A DNA stretch of 38,982 nt from Acidimicrobiales bacterium (lineage in GTDB: Bacteria > Actinomycetota > Acidimicrobiia > Acidimicrobiales > MedAcidi-G1). The stretch is from assembly GCA_029242745.1 (NCBI GenBank), contig JAQWTI010000038.1, positions 1-38,982 on the forward strand, given 5' to 3'. Position 1 is the first letter of the stretch. Every line of letters begins with the position of its first letter. A model generated the notes under the pieces. It was not told where the DNA came from. It ran no database searches and saw only the letters and a program-made list of their open reading frames with translations. A program made the position numbers and the translations under genes. Positions 17,526 to 26,483 of this stretch are shown here, piece after piece.

Positions 17526-17720
17526 CAGCGTCTGCCCCCTCTCATTAATTGACGATGATGGCATTCATTGTGGAAGTTAGTTGCACCGTCAACATCATCA
17601 AGGGGTGATGGGTACGCTTCCGTCTCCCTATGGTGATTACCGTTGGGTCCCATCAAACCGACCCCAGGCCACTTTCTAGCGGCTGATTTGAACGGGGCTG
17701 CGTCGGAGGAGAAAAGCCAA

Positions 17721-20240
17721 ATGAGTGATTTCCCGACTAACGCCAGTGTCGTGGTGATCGGTGCTGGCATTGTTGGCAACTGTCTTGTTGGTCATCTAGC
17801 CCGCCTTGGATGGACTGACCTAGTTCTGCTGGATAAGGGTCCGTTGCCCAATCCTGGAGGCTCGACCGGCCATGCCTCGAATTTCATCTTTCCGGTGGAT
17901 CACAACAAGGAGATGGCGCTGCTTGGCGAGCAGAGCGCCAACCAGTACCGGGATATGGATTTGTCTGTTGACTCTGGCGGCATCGAGGTGGCTCGCAGCG
18001 AAGAGCGGATGCAGGAGTTAACTCGCCGTATGACTTCAGCAAAAGCTTGGGGTATTGAAGCCCATCTCTTAACTCCGGCTGAGGTGAAGGAGTTGGTGCC
18101 GTTCATCAACGATGACGTGATTCTTGGTGGTTTCTACTGTCCGACGGTGTCAGTAGTGGACTCGTTGGAGACTGGTAGCACTATGCGCCGGGAGGCAATT
18201 GAGACTGCGGGCTGTCAGGTGTTCGCCAACACCGAGGTGCTCGACATCGAAACCACTGACGGAGAGGGGGGCATCAAAACCGTACGGGCCGTAGTGACCG
18301 ATAGGGGCATTATCGAGGCCGATCACGTAGTCATTGCGTGTGGTGTTTGGTCCAACCGTATGGCCAACATGGCTGGAGCCACCATTCCATTGGTGCCTGC
18401 TGTGCACCAGATGGCCGACGTTGGCCCCATGGACGTTCTGGCTGAGACCAACAACGAGATCGGCTACCCGATCGTTCGAGATATGGATACCTTCTGCTAT
18501 GAGCGGCAGTCTGCGGGTTCAATGGAAGTTGGCTCCTACGGCCATCGAGCAATTCTTCATCATCCGGATGAGATCCCGTCCAACGTTGAAGCTGCCCTGT
18601 CGCCCACAGAGATGCCGTTTACACCAGATGACTTCGATGACCAGATGGAGACGGCCATTGAGTTGATGGACATGCTCGGTGACGCTGAGATCAAGTACGC
18701 AATCAACGGTCTGCTGTCGCTCACCCCTGACACCATGCCCTGTCTTGGGGAAACCACAGAGGTGCGTAATCTGTGGTCGGCTGCTGCGGTGTGGGTAAAG
18801 GAGGGCCCGGGCATGGCTCAGGTGGTAGCCGAGTGGATGACGTACGGTTATCCCCGGGTTATTGATGTCCATGGCGCTGACATAGCCCGTTTTTATGATG
18901 AGGAGCGGACTGAGGATCACATTTGGTCCCGAGCTGATGAGCACTTCATCAAGACCTATGGGATCGTCCACCCAGCGGAGCAGTGGGAGGGTCGCCGCAA
19001 CCTCCAGGTTGGCCCGTACTTTTCTCGACAGCAGAGTCTCGACGCCATGTTCTTTCAGGCCCGAACTTGGGAGCGGCCGCAGTGGTACGGAGCCAATGCT
19101 GATTTGATTGAGCGCTACGGCCTTCTTGAACGCGAGGTCGAGTGGGATAATCGTTGGTGGAGCCCCATCACCATTGGCGAACACCTCAATATGCGTGAGC
19201 ACTGTGGAGTAGTCGACTTAAGTGCCTTTCAGATTTACGAGTTAGAGGGTCCAGGAGCCATTGAATACGCAGAGCGCCTTGCTGTAAACAAGGTTGATGT
19301 GGATGTCGGCCGTTCGATATACACCCCGTGGTTGAACGCCGATGGTGGCTTCCACTCTGACCTCACCATGATGCGCCTAGGTGAAGATCGGATGCGGATC
19401 GTCACAGGTGTGTTCGATGGCGGCCGTGACGAGTTCTGGGCTCGGCGTCATATGCCGACCGATGGCTCGGTGACGTTCACCAATATCACCAAGCAACTCA
19501 CCACACTCGGGTTGTGGGGTCCCAACGCGCCCGCTGTGCTATCTCAACTTACCGGCCAGGATCTGAGCCAGAACGGATCGCCCTACGGATCAATTATTGA
19601 CGCTGAAGTCGCTGGTATCTCGGTACAGCTGTTCCGCATCTCTTACGTTGGTGATGCAGGCTGGGAGCTCTACACCGGCTGGGAAAACGGCCCTGCGTTA
19701 TGGGATGCTCTCATGAAAGTTGGTGCAGATTTGGGCATCCGGGCAACCGGTGGTGGTGTCTACGGATCTTCTGGCCGACTCGAGAAGGGCTATCGGCTGA
19801 TGGGAGCGGAGTTGGAGAGTGAGTACAACCCGTTGGAGGCCGGCCTAGCCCGACCCAGGGTAAAGGCCGCAGACTTTATTGGGAAGGCCGCCTATCTGGA
19901 GGCCCGCGCAGATGGCCCCCCCGAGGTGGCAATGTGCACCCTCACTGTTGAAGATCAGACCGATGGTCAAGGCCGAACCCGACACATGATGGGTGGCAAC
20001 GAGCCAATTTTGGATGCTAGTGGTGATCGCATAGTTGACAGCCACGGTCGGGTCAGCCGGGTGACCTCGGCGGGCTACGGGCCTTCTGTCCGTAAGCATC
20101 TTTTGATGTCTTATCTTCCACAGGAGTTGGCCGTTCCTGATACCAACCTGCAGGTCATGTACATGAATGAGTTGTACCCAGTGAAGGTGGCTTCAACCGG
20201 GGCAGTGTTCGATCCAACTGACTCGAGGATGAAGGGCTAG
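17721..20240 (+). CDS. Dimethylglycine/sarcosine dehydrogenase-like FAD protein with C-terminal GcvT (folate-binding) domain
   Basis: An 839-residue two-part enzyme. Residues 1-420 are a DAO-type FAD domain beginning VVVIGAGIVGNCLVGHL. GSTGHASNF contains His51, at the position of the covalent FAD-linking His in DMGDH and dimethylglycine oxidase. Residues about 440-839 are a GcvT/aminomethyltransferase-like domain (HCGVVDLSAF, WGPNAPAVLSQLTG, GDAGWELY). The family oxidatively demethylates dimethylglycine or sarcosine and passes the methylene group to THF. Electrons go to ETF in dehydrogenases, or to oxygen in oxidases. etfB and etfA immediately follow, which argues for a dehydrogenase. GGAGGAG upstream sets the ATG at 17721; the longer frame to 17643 has no family similarity. 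Confidence 0.9.
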   Translation: MSDFPTNASVVVIGAGIVGNCLVGHLARLGWTDLVLLDKGPLPNPGGSTGHASNFIFPVDHNKEMALLGEQSANQYRDMDLSVDSGGIEVARSEERMQELTRRMTSAKAWGIEAHLLTPAEVKELVPFINDDVILGGFYCPTVSVVDSLETGSTMRREAIETAGCQVFANTEVLDIETTDGEGGIKTVRAVVTDRGIIEADHVVIACGVWSNRMANMAGATIPLVPAVHQMADVGPMDVLAETNNEIGYPIVRDMDTFCYERQSAGSMEVGSYGHRAILHHPDEIPSNVEAALSPTEMPFTPDDFDDQMETAIELMDMLGDAEIKYAINGLLSLTPDTMPCLGETTEVRNLWSAAAVWVKEGPGMAQVVAEWMTYGYPRVIDVHGADIARFYDEERTEDHIWSRADEHFIKTYGIVHPAEQWEGRRNLQVGPYFSRQQSLDAMFFQARTWERPQWYGANADLIERYGLLEREVEWDNRWWSPITIGEHLNMREHCGVVDLSAFQIYELEGPGAIEYAERLAVNKVDVDVGRSIYTPWLNADGGFHSDLTMMRLGEDRMRIVTGVFDGGRDEFWARRHMPTDGSVTFTNITKQLTTLGLWGPNAPAVLSQLTGQDLSQNGSPYGSIIDAEVAGISVQLFRISYVGDAGWELYTGWENGPALWDALMKVGADLGIRATGGGVYGSSGRLEKGYRLMGAELESEYNPLEAGLARPRVKAADFIGKAAYLEARADGPPEVAMCTLTVEDQTDGQGRTRHMMGGNEPILDASGDRIVDSHGRVSRVTSAGYGPSVRKHLLMSYLPQELAVPDTNLQVMYMNELYPVKVASTGAVFDPTDSRMKG

Positions 20241-20248
20241 TCGTATTT

Positions 20249-21028
20249 ATGAGGATTCTCGTTTGTGTAAAGCGCGTTCCTGCACCTGGTGCCCGCATAA
20301 ACGTGACTGCCGATGGCCAGACGGTTGACGCTGCCCATCTGGGCTTTACCACCAGCCCTCACGAGGAATGTGCAGTGGAGGAGGCTGTCCAACTTACGGA
20401 AGCCCACGGCGGTGAGGTCACTGTCATGACTCTGGGACCCGTTGAAGCTGAGGAACAGTTGCGCTATGCAGCCAGTGTCGGCGCCCACAACTTCGTTCTG
20501 ATCCCGATTAGTGAGGTGGACTGGGATCCACAAAGAACGGCCACAGCTCTTTTCGAGGCGATAGTTGCAATCGAGGAGACCGATGGTGCATTCGACCTAG
20601 TTCTTTTCGGAAACGAGTCCGCAGACTCCGGTGGCTTCCAAGTTGGTGTCCGAGTAGCCAACCATTTGGGTCGTCCGATTGTAAACGGCATCAAGGGTAT
20701 CGATCTAGATGGGGAGAATGTGGAGGGTTTCGCCTCTGCTCGTCGGGAAATTGATGGTGGTTTTGAGGTCTATCAAGTGCCCTTGCCTGCGGTGTTTGGG
20801 GTCAAAGAGGGCATCAACCTTCCCCGGTACCCAACCATGAAGGGCCGCCTTGCCTCCAAGAAAGCGGTGGTGGTCACCGACCAGAGGACAGTTGAGGTTG
20901 GAGGGCAGTTGCGGTTGCGTCTGCATCGTCCTGTGGAGCAGATTACCGAGACCGTGATCCTCGGTACTGGTCCGGAAGCTGCCCCAGCTGTCGTCGATCT
21001 CCTTGAGGAGTTAGGGGTGCTCTCATGA
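20249..21028 (+). CDS. etfB: Electron transfer flavoprotein, beta subunit
   Basis: A 259-residue EtfB/FixA. It opens MRILVCVKRVPAPG, and the AMP-binding region contains LGPVEAEEQLRYAASVGA and LFGNESADSGGFQVGVRVA, as expected for the family. It pairs with EtfA to form the soluble electron carrier that takes electrons from flavin dehydrogenases, here most likely the DMGDH-like enzyme encoded 8 bases upstream and possibly the acyl-CoA dehydrogenase at 28916. It delivers them to the respiratory chain through an ETF:quinone oxidoreductase, not seen in the window. The ribosome binding site is weak, so coupling to the upstream gene is likely. Its stop overlaps the etfA start (ATGA). Confidence 0.95.
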   Translation: MRILVCVKRVPAPGARINVTADGQTVDAAHLGFTTSPHEECAVEEAVQLTEAHGGEVTVMTLGPVEAEEQLRYAASVGAHNFVLIPISEVDWDPQRTATALFEAIVAIEETDGAFDLVLFGNESADSGGFQVGVRVANHLGRPIVNGIKGIDLDGENVEGFASARREIDGGFEVYQVPLPAVFGVKEGINLPRYPTMKGRLASKKAVVVTDQRTVEVGGQLRLRLHRPVEQITETVILGTGPEAAPAVVDLLEELGVLS

Positions 21029-21999
21029 GTCTGCTCGTTGTCTGTGACCATGACAGGGGCAGCCTGGCTGACGCCTCGTTGGAAGCACTCACCTTCGCTC
21101 ACCCACTTGCAAGGGCTGCTGGTTTGGAAATGGCTGCCGTAGTTATCGGTGAAGGGGCGGAGATAGCTGGACAGGGCCTAGGTGCTTACGGTGCACATAT
21201 CGTCCACACGGCCTCGCACCCATTGCTGACTGATTTCGGACCGGAAGCCTGGGGTGAGACGGTGGCCCAATTGATGATTAGCACTGGGGCTAGCGCTTTA
21301 CTGGCCTGTGGAACCGACCGAGGTAATGAGGTCGTGGCGCAGGCGGCGGCTCGCCTCGATCTGCCATTCGTGGCCAATTGCCGCAGCGTGGACCCAACGG
21401 GTGACCAGTGGAGTATGACTCGTGTCCAGTGGGGTGGATCTCTACTTGAAGACATCGATCTGACCGCCGAGATCCGCCTCATGACTGTGGCACACCATGC
21501 AGTAGAGGCGAAGGTCGCTGAAGCACCAGCCGCCGGCAGTCTTGTGTCGTTCAGCCCGGAGTTGGGCGAGGAGACGGTCCACACTGTGGTAGCTGACCGG
21601 GTAGTGCTTACCAAGGGGGTCACGCTTTCGACGGCTCCGGTAGTTGTAGGCGGCGGTCGGGGTGTGGGATCTGCTGAGGCATTCGCTCCGCTGGAGGAGT
21701 TGGCTGCAGAACTAAACGGTGTGGTGGGCTGTTCGCGCGCTGTGACCAACAACGGATGGCGGCCACATAGCGATCAAGTTGGCCAGACTGGCACGCGTAT
21801 TGCGCCAGATATCTACATCGCAAGCGGCATTTCGGGAGCTATCCAGCATTGGGTTGGCGCCATGGCGGCAAAGAACATTCTGGCTATCAACACTGACTCA
21901 GAAGCCAATATGGTCTCCCGGGCTGGACATGCAGTTATCGGCGACTTGCATCAAGTCATTCCGGCTATCACACAAGAGATTCGTCGTCGTAAGGGCTGA
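21025..21999 (+). CDS. etfA: Electron transfer flavoprotein, alpha subunit
   Basis: A 324-residue EtfA/FixB. The C-terminal FAD domain is recognisable by GGRGVGSAEAFAPLEELA, VGCSRAVTNNGWRPHSDQVGQTG, PDIYIASGISGAIQH and LAINTDSEANMVSRA. It carries the redox FAD of the ETF heterodimer. It overlaps etfB by 4 bases and closes the dehydrogenase-ETF operon. It converges with the PabB-PabC gene with 12 bases between stops, in a region that contains a perfect palindrome. Confidence 0.95.
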   Translation: MSLLVVCDHDRGSLADASLEALTFAHPLARAAGLEMAAVVIGEGAEIAGQGLGAYGAHIVHTASHPLLTDFGPEAWGETVAQLMISTGASALLACGTDRGNEVVAQAAARLDLPFVANCRSVDPTGDQWSMTRVQWGGSLLEDIDLTAEIRLMTVAHHAVEAKVAEAPAAGSLVSFSPELGEETVHTVVADRVVLTKGVTLSTAPVVVGGGRGVGSAEAFAPLEELAAELNGVVGCSRAVTNNGWRPHSDQVGQTGTRIAPDIYIASGISGAIQHWVGAMAAKNILAINTDSEANMVSRAGHAVIGDLHQVIPAITQEIRRRKG

Positions 22000-22007
22000 G
22001 TCAGCCC
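21993..22007. terminator. Perfect inverted repeat between convergent genes (possible bidirectional terminator)
   Basis: GGGCTGA-G-TCAGCCC overlaps the etfA stop codon and lies just before the convergent PabB-PabC stop. As RNA it could form a 6-bp GC-rich stem with a 3-base loop from either strand. There is no U-tract, so it is not a classical intrinsic terminator. Confidence 0.35.
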
Positions 22008-22011
22008 ACTT

Positions 22012-23805
22012 CTAGCACTGGCTTTCTACTCTGAGGGCTAGAGAGGGATCTGTCAGTGGGACGATCCGGACCCAACCTCGGACTGAATTGACCATCCACA
22101 CGGAATCAGCTCGGTACAAATCCTCTCGGGCCAGTGCTTTTTCAGCGATCGTTCCGTCATCCAGAAGCTGGGCTCGAAAGGTCCCAGGTAGCAGACCACT
22201 AGAAATAGGTGGGGTGACTAATCTGCCATCAAGATCGAGCACCACGTTACCAATAGTGGTTTCGGTGACCTGGTCGACCTCATTGATCAGTAAGACGTCG
22301 GGCGCTTCGGGGAATCGGGCCCGCGCGTCGTCGTAGACTTCCCTGATAGTTGTCTTGTGGAACAGGAACTCGTGGCCTGATGGCACTGGTTCGGAGTCCA
22401 CCGGCACGAACCACGGTTCGTTGGGTGGGGCCGGTTCATGCTGGGCCTCAAGGCTGAGGGCGCCATCGGGGGCACTTAGCAGGCGGAGCCGTTGTTCTTT
22501 GTCCTCTGTGGGTCGAAAACCGTCCAGGAGTGCATTGATGCCGGCTTCGTTGAACTCGAAGCCAAAGTGCGTAGCTGACGCAGCCATGCGAGCAACGTGC
22601 CGGTCGCGGAGCAGCACTCCATCGCTGCGCGTCCAACGCATCGTTTCCAGAAGCTGGAAGTCTGATCGGGCCCTCCCCAGTACGCGACTTTTGTGCTCAA
22701 CTTCGGTCCATTCCTCTTGGGGGTCTGAATCCCAGACGATGCCACCACCGACGCCATATTCAGCGGTGCAGCGGTCCCGGTCGACCCATACTGTCCGAAT
22801 AGCGATATTGAACTCCATGGTCCCATCAGGGGCGATGGCTCCTATAGCGCCTGTATAGACGCCTCTTCCATCACCTTCAAGCGCTTCGATGATCTCGGTA
22901 GTGCGAACCTTCGGAGCGCCGGTGATTGAGGCGGCGGGAAACAATGCGTTGAATATCTCGCCAAGACCAGCGTCCGACTCGGCTGTCACCGTGGAGGTCA
23001 TGGTGTGAAGAGTCGGGTAGGTCTCCACGGTATGGAGTGCTGGCACCTGTACCGAGCCGTGGTCGGCCAAGCGGCTTAAGTCATTGCGGACCATGTCGAC
23101 AATCATCGTGTTCTCGGCTAGATCTTTTTCGGACCGGGCTAAATGGGTGGCGGCCAAGGCATCGAATTCAGGGTCTGGGTGGCGACCGATGGTTCCCTTC
23201 ATGGGTCGTGACGTGAGGAGTCGGCCGTCACGGTGAACGAATAGTTCTGGGGACGCTGAGCAGACAGCACGATCACCAAGGTCCAGGTAGGCGGCGTGGC
23301 TAGCTCGTTGAGCCCTAACCAGATCACCGAAAAGACCTAAAGGGTCCCCCTGGAACGAAGATCGCAGTCGGAGCGTGTAGTTAACTTGGTACGTCTCTCC
23401 TGCAGCGATGAGTTCCCGGATGGTCCGTACCGAAGTCAGGTAGGCAGGGCGAGACCGGTTTGGTATCCATGGGCCTACGTAGTATCCGCCCGAGGCTGAG
23501 GGCTGTCCGTCAAGACCAGCTGAAGACGGCCTGGGGCCGTCGAATATCCCGAACGACACTAGTGGACATCGGCGTAGTCGGGCGGCCCGTACTGCCTCGT
23601 CGAAGGCTGGCCCAGCATCGTAGGAAACCATCCCGACCACCCAGTGGCCGTCGGCAGCTGCCTGCTCAGCAGCAGCCATAGCTGCCGGGACGTCGCGTAA
23701 CTCGTCAGCCACAATGCAGTCTCTTGGTGTCTCGAAGGTGAGCCATCTCCGCCGGCCATCGACAGGGAACTGCAGCAGTGCTCGCTGAACTGATCCTTGG
23801 GTCAC
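22012..23805 (-). CDS. pabB: Aminodeoxychorismate synthase component I fused to aminodeoxychorismate lyase (PabB-PabC)
   Basis: A 597-residue fusion. The N-terminal part (about 1-390) is a chorismate-binding enzyme domain with GETYQVNYTLRL, CSASPELF, SRPMKGTIGR, LAENTMIVDMVRNDL, ITGAPKVRTTEIIE and GVGGGIVWDSDP. The C-terminal part (about 395-597) is a class IV PLP aminotransferase-fold domain (LLETMRW, DVLLINEVDQVTETTIGN, PPISSGLLPGTFR), as in PabC. Together they make 4-aminobenzoate from chorismate for folate synthesis. The glutaminase PabA is not in the window. Location next to a folate-dependent C1 pathway fits a high folate demand. The start is GTG, 13 bases after the DUF1015 gene, so probably cotranscribed. 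Confidence 0.93.
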   Translation of the reverse strand: MTQGSVQRALLQFPVDGRRRWLTFETPRDCIVADELRDVPAAMAAAEQAAADGHWVVGMVSYDAGPAFDEAVRAARLRRCPLVSFGIFDGPRPSSAGLDGQPSASGGYYVGPWIPNRSRPAYLTSVRTIRELIAAGETYQVNYTLRLRSSFQGDPLGLFGDLVRAQRASHAAYLDLGDRAVCSASPELFVHRDGRLLTSRPMKGTIGRHPDPEFDALAATHLARSEKDLAENTMIVDMVRNDLSRLADHGSVQVPALHTVETYPTLHTMTSTVTAESDAGLGEIFNALFPAASITGAPKVRTTEIIEALEGDGRGVYTGAIGAIAPDGTMEFNIAIRTVWVDRDRCTAEYGVGGGIVWDSDPQEEWTEVEHKSRVLGRARSDFQLLETMRWTRSDGVLLRDRHVARMAASATHFGFEFNEAGINALLDGFRPTEDKEQRLRLLSAPDGALSLEAQHEPAPPNEPWFVPVDSEPVPSGHEFLFHKTTIREVYDDARARFPEAPDVLLINEVDQVTETTIGNVVLDLDGRLVTPPISSGLLPGTFRAQLLDDGTIAEKALAREDLYRADSVWMVNSVRGWVRIVPLTDPSLALRVESQC

Positions 23806-23818
23806 AGAGCCACCATGA

Positions 23819-25066
23819 TCAGGGTCTGAATCCCGATGGGGCAGTCTCGCGATCGAGGCGACGCACGAACACGCCTGACCGTGGTTTAGGTTCGAAGTAA
23901 GACGACTTGGGTGGCATGAGACCGTCCTCGTCGGCGACAGCCATCATCTCAGCTACCGAGGTGGCATACATGACAAAGCCGACACGGTTGTCGGCGTCGC
24001 AGCGAGTGGCTAGGGCGCTGATGCCGACTGGTTCAGGTACGTAGTCAATCATTGGGCTACTGCCAGGATCGATGATGTCAAATATCGGGGCCAAGATCCC
24101 ATCTTGCAGGCGCGACACATCCAGGAGATCGACCGCACGCTCCCCGGAGGCCAGTGGTAGGTCCATGGAAAACCATCGACCACCTATGTACACGCCTACC
24201 AAGCCTGGTTGCTTGGGACGTGCTGCGGCAGCGTCGGTGCATGGTTTGAGCGCCCTAATGGAAGAAAGGGCCGTGACAAGGGCATCGGCAGAGCGAGTGG
24301 CCCGGTCACCCACCCGCCGATGGGTAGCTAATACCTGCATCTCAACATCAGGGAAGAGCACGGCTTGAGTCCACTGCAGCGGGTGTTCTTGGCTGATGTT
24401 GGGGTTTCGACGTCGGGCTTCGAGAGCCGCTGCTAGTCGATGGTGTCCGTCGGTGACGTATAACGGTCGGTCACCCATTGCGGTGATGAGGTCGGAGGCT
24501 GATTTGCCGGCCAGCGCCCAAACTGTTTGGTGAATGCCCCCACCTGCCGCTTCTAATACTGGTTTACCGGAACAACCGGCGACGATGGCAGCATCGACCC
24601 CTTTGTCGGTGCGGTAGGTGAGTGAGATCGGACTGGACGACATCCCAACTTCAAGCAGGTGGCGGGTCAGTAGGTCTGCTCGCGCAGGGCGGACGGCTTC
24701 GTGCCGCAGTATTCGACGGTCGCCTGGTTCAGTCACTGGCACTAGGCCCATGACCCCCGTTTGTACATGGTCGATGGTTTCCATCTGGTAGAGAAACAGG
24801 GAGGGCTCGTTGTGGGGACGGTAAACGTCGGCCTCATAGATGCGCTGCATTGACTCGGCACACTGGCTGATCAGCCAGTCAACGTTGTCACGCTTTTCGA
24901 TGGGCACGTCCTCTTGGGACCGAGTCACATTTAAGAAGCTGTACGGGTTGGACTGGGCGATGGCTGCTCGTTCTTCGGGGGAGTAGGCGTCATAGGGGCC
25001 GGTGGTGACCTGATCTGCCCACCCGGGGTCGATGACCAACCCAGGAAAGGGGCGGAGCAAACTCAC
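23819..25066 (-). CDS. DUF1015 family protein
   Basis: A 415-residue soluble protein of DUF1015. Typical features are the start RPFPGLVIDPG, a GPYDAYSPEER segment (cf. APPYDV), NPYSFLNVTR, SLFLYQMET, and the hallmark VTDGHHRLAAALEARR in the middle. Its biochemical function is not settled. The DGHHR motif is also the signature of ParB-like serine kinases, and DUF1015 genes often neighbour serA. Here the GTG start overlaps the serA stop by 4 bases, so the two are translationally coupled. A role in serine or phosphoserine metabolism is a reasonable hypothesis. Confidence 0.9.
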   Translation of the reverse strand: MSLLRPFPGLVIDPGWADQVTTGPYDAYSPEERAAIAQSNPYSFLNVTRSQEDVPIEKRDNVDWLISQCAESMQRIYEADVYRPHNEPSLFLYQMETIDHVQTGVMGLVPVTEPGDRRILRHEAVRPARADLLTRHLLEVGMSSSPISLTYRTDKGVDAAIVAGCSGKPVLEAAGGGIHQTVWALAGKSASDLITAMGDRPLYVTDGHHRLAAALEARRRNPNISQEHPLQWTQAVLFPDVEMQVLATHRRVGDRATRSADALVTALSSIRALKPCTDAAAARPKQPGLVGVYIGGRWFSMDLPLASGERAVDLLDVSRLQDGILAPIFDIIDPGSSPMIDYVPEPVGISALATRCDADNRVGFVMYATSVAEMMAVADEDGLMPPKSSYFEPKPRSGVFVRRLDRETAPSGFRP

Positions 25067-26274
25067 TGGCTACGGGAGGTGGTTTGGACTTGAATCACGT
25101 TGTCTAGACCGGCCAGTTTCCGCGTTAGGTCCTCGGTGACTGTGTCGGCCACGTCGATAATGGCCATGGCTGCGTTCGACCCGTGAAAGACCTTATTTTC
25201 CATGGTTTGGACGTTGATGTCAGCTTGTCGCAACAACTCGAGAGCGGCGGCAAGCACGCCTACCCGGTCGAAGTGTCGGATAGTGATGGTGGTAGAACCT
25301 ACGCGTGTCTGGACTACGTTCACGCAGTTGATCGGGTTACCAGCCCGGTAGGCCTCAATCACCTCCACAGTTCCCGCTGAGGTTGCATCCTGGGCCTGTC
25401 GGGTTGATGCCCCGATGTGATGTGTGCCGACCACGTTGGGATGTGCGGCCAGCGCTGAGGTGAACTCTCCCGTCCCGCTGGCTGGTTCACCCCGAAATAC
25501 GTCTAGACCAGCTCGGATACCTTGCTCGTCGATAGCGGTGATTAGTGCTTCTTCGTCAACCACCTCGCCCCGGGTGGTATTGATCAGGATGGATCCCGGC
25601 TTCATGAGATTCAAAAAGTGCCTATCGACCAGGTTTTTGGTTGAGTCCCCGCCGGGTACATGGAGAGAGACGATGTCTGACTCGGATACCAACTGGTTTA
25701 AATCTTCCACGAGACGGATTCCGATAGATCGGATCCGGGCCTCGACGTCGGGACGCCGGTCACCCTTGCGTATGGCCAGCACGGTCATCCCGAATGAACG
25801 GGCCCGCTCGGCAACTGCCAAGCCGATCTCACCTACACCGACTACGCCAAACGTTTTGCCCATTAGTCCATCAGCCTTCGAGTACTTCTTCTTGTCCCAT
25901 ATGCCGTTTTTGAGATCTGTCGATGCCAGAGGGATTTTTCGGTCGACAGCGAGCAGCAGGCCGAGTGTTAGTTCGGCCACCGCAACCGAATTGGTTCCCG
26001 GCACGTTGCATACGTAGATGCCAGCGTCTGCTGCGGCCTGACAGTCGATGGTGTTGGTGCCGGCGCCCGAGCGGACGATTAGCCCCATGCGATCCGATCG
26101 TTTGATGGCTTCAGCAGTTACTTTGGTGCTACGGACGACTAGTACGTCGAATCCCTCGATGGCGTCAGGGATGTCGTCGACGCCCAGTTCGGGAGAGACG
26201 ACGCACTCGTCGCCTTGCTTGCTGAGTCGGTCGATTTGCGCCTGGGGTAGCGCATCTGCGATCAAGATTCTCAT
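25063..26274 (-). CDS. serA: D-3-phosphoglycerate dehydrogenase
   Basis: A 403-residue D-2-hydroxyacid dehydrogenase with a C-terminal ACT domain. The N-terminal part has VRSGAGTNTIDCQAAADAGIYVCNVPGTN. The NAD-binding GVVGVGEIGLAVAERA is near residue 145, the catalytic Arg is in NTTRGEVVDEEAL, and the Glu/His pair is in the GEPAS...HHIGAS region. The ACT domain starts at about 330 (ITIRHFDRVGVLAAAL). It oxidises 3-phosphoglycerate, the first step to serine, hence glycine and methylene-THF. Length and domain order fit the short SerA type. AAGGAG precedes the ATG. It is first in the serA-DUF1015-pabBC operon and divergent from the carnitine operon. Confidence 0.88.
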   Translation of the reverse strand: MRILIADALPQAQIDRLSKQGDECVVSPELGVDDIPDAIEGFDVLVVRSTKVTAEAIKRSDRMGLIVRSGAGTNTIDCQAAADAGIYVCNVPGTNSVAVAELTLGLLLAVDRKIPLASTDLKNGIWDKKKYSKADGLMGKTFGVVGVGEIGLAVAERARSFGMTVLAIRKGDRRPDVEARIRSIGIRLVEDLNQLVSESDIVSLHVPGGDSTKNLVDRHFLNLMKPGSILINTTRGEVVDEEALITAIDEQGIRAGLDVFRGEPASGTGEFTSALAAHPNVVGTHHIGASTRQAQDATSAGTVEVIEAYRAGNPINCVNVVQTRVGSTTITIRHFDRVGVLAAALELLRQADINVQTMENKVFHGSNAAMAIIDVADTVTEDLTRKLAGLDNVIQVQTTSRSQ

Positions 26275-26356
26275 GGTTTCTCCTTCGGCACGCCGACAAC
26301 GGCACCTAAGGTGCGGGTGTCGGGGTAGCCTCCGCGGATTTAGAGATGGTCACGGC

Positions 26357-26451
26357 CTCTCTTTTTGAGAGACACTGACTGGGGAAAGCCTACGCACGGT
26401 CTGTGCCCGGGACAATCGGTCCAGCCTCGTAGGGTTGCAATTTCATTGAAA
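26357..26451. promoter_or_regulatory. Divergent serA/carnitine-operon control region with two palindromes
   Basis: The 209-base gap between serA and the BKACE gene holds CTCTC-TTTTT-GAGAG (26357-26371) and TTTCA-T-TGAAA (26441-26451). The second lies 32 bases upstream of the BKACE start and could be an operator for the carnitine operon. Promoter boxes could not be assigned with confidence. Confidence 0.3.
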
Positions 26452-26483
26452 AACCAAAACGTGATTCCAAATAGGGGGGCCTC

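Noticed and set aside
18519-19202. 227-residue minus-strand ORF
   Set aside because: Shadow inside the DMGDH-like gene, whose domains are unambiguous in the other frame.
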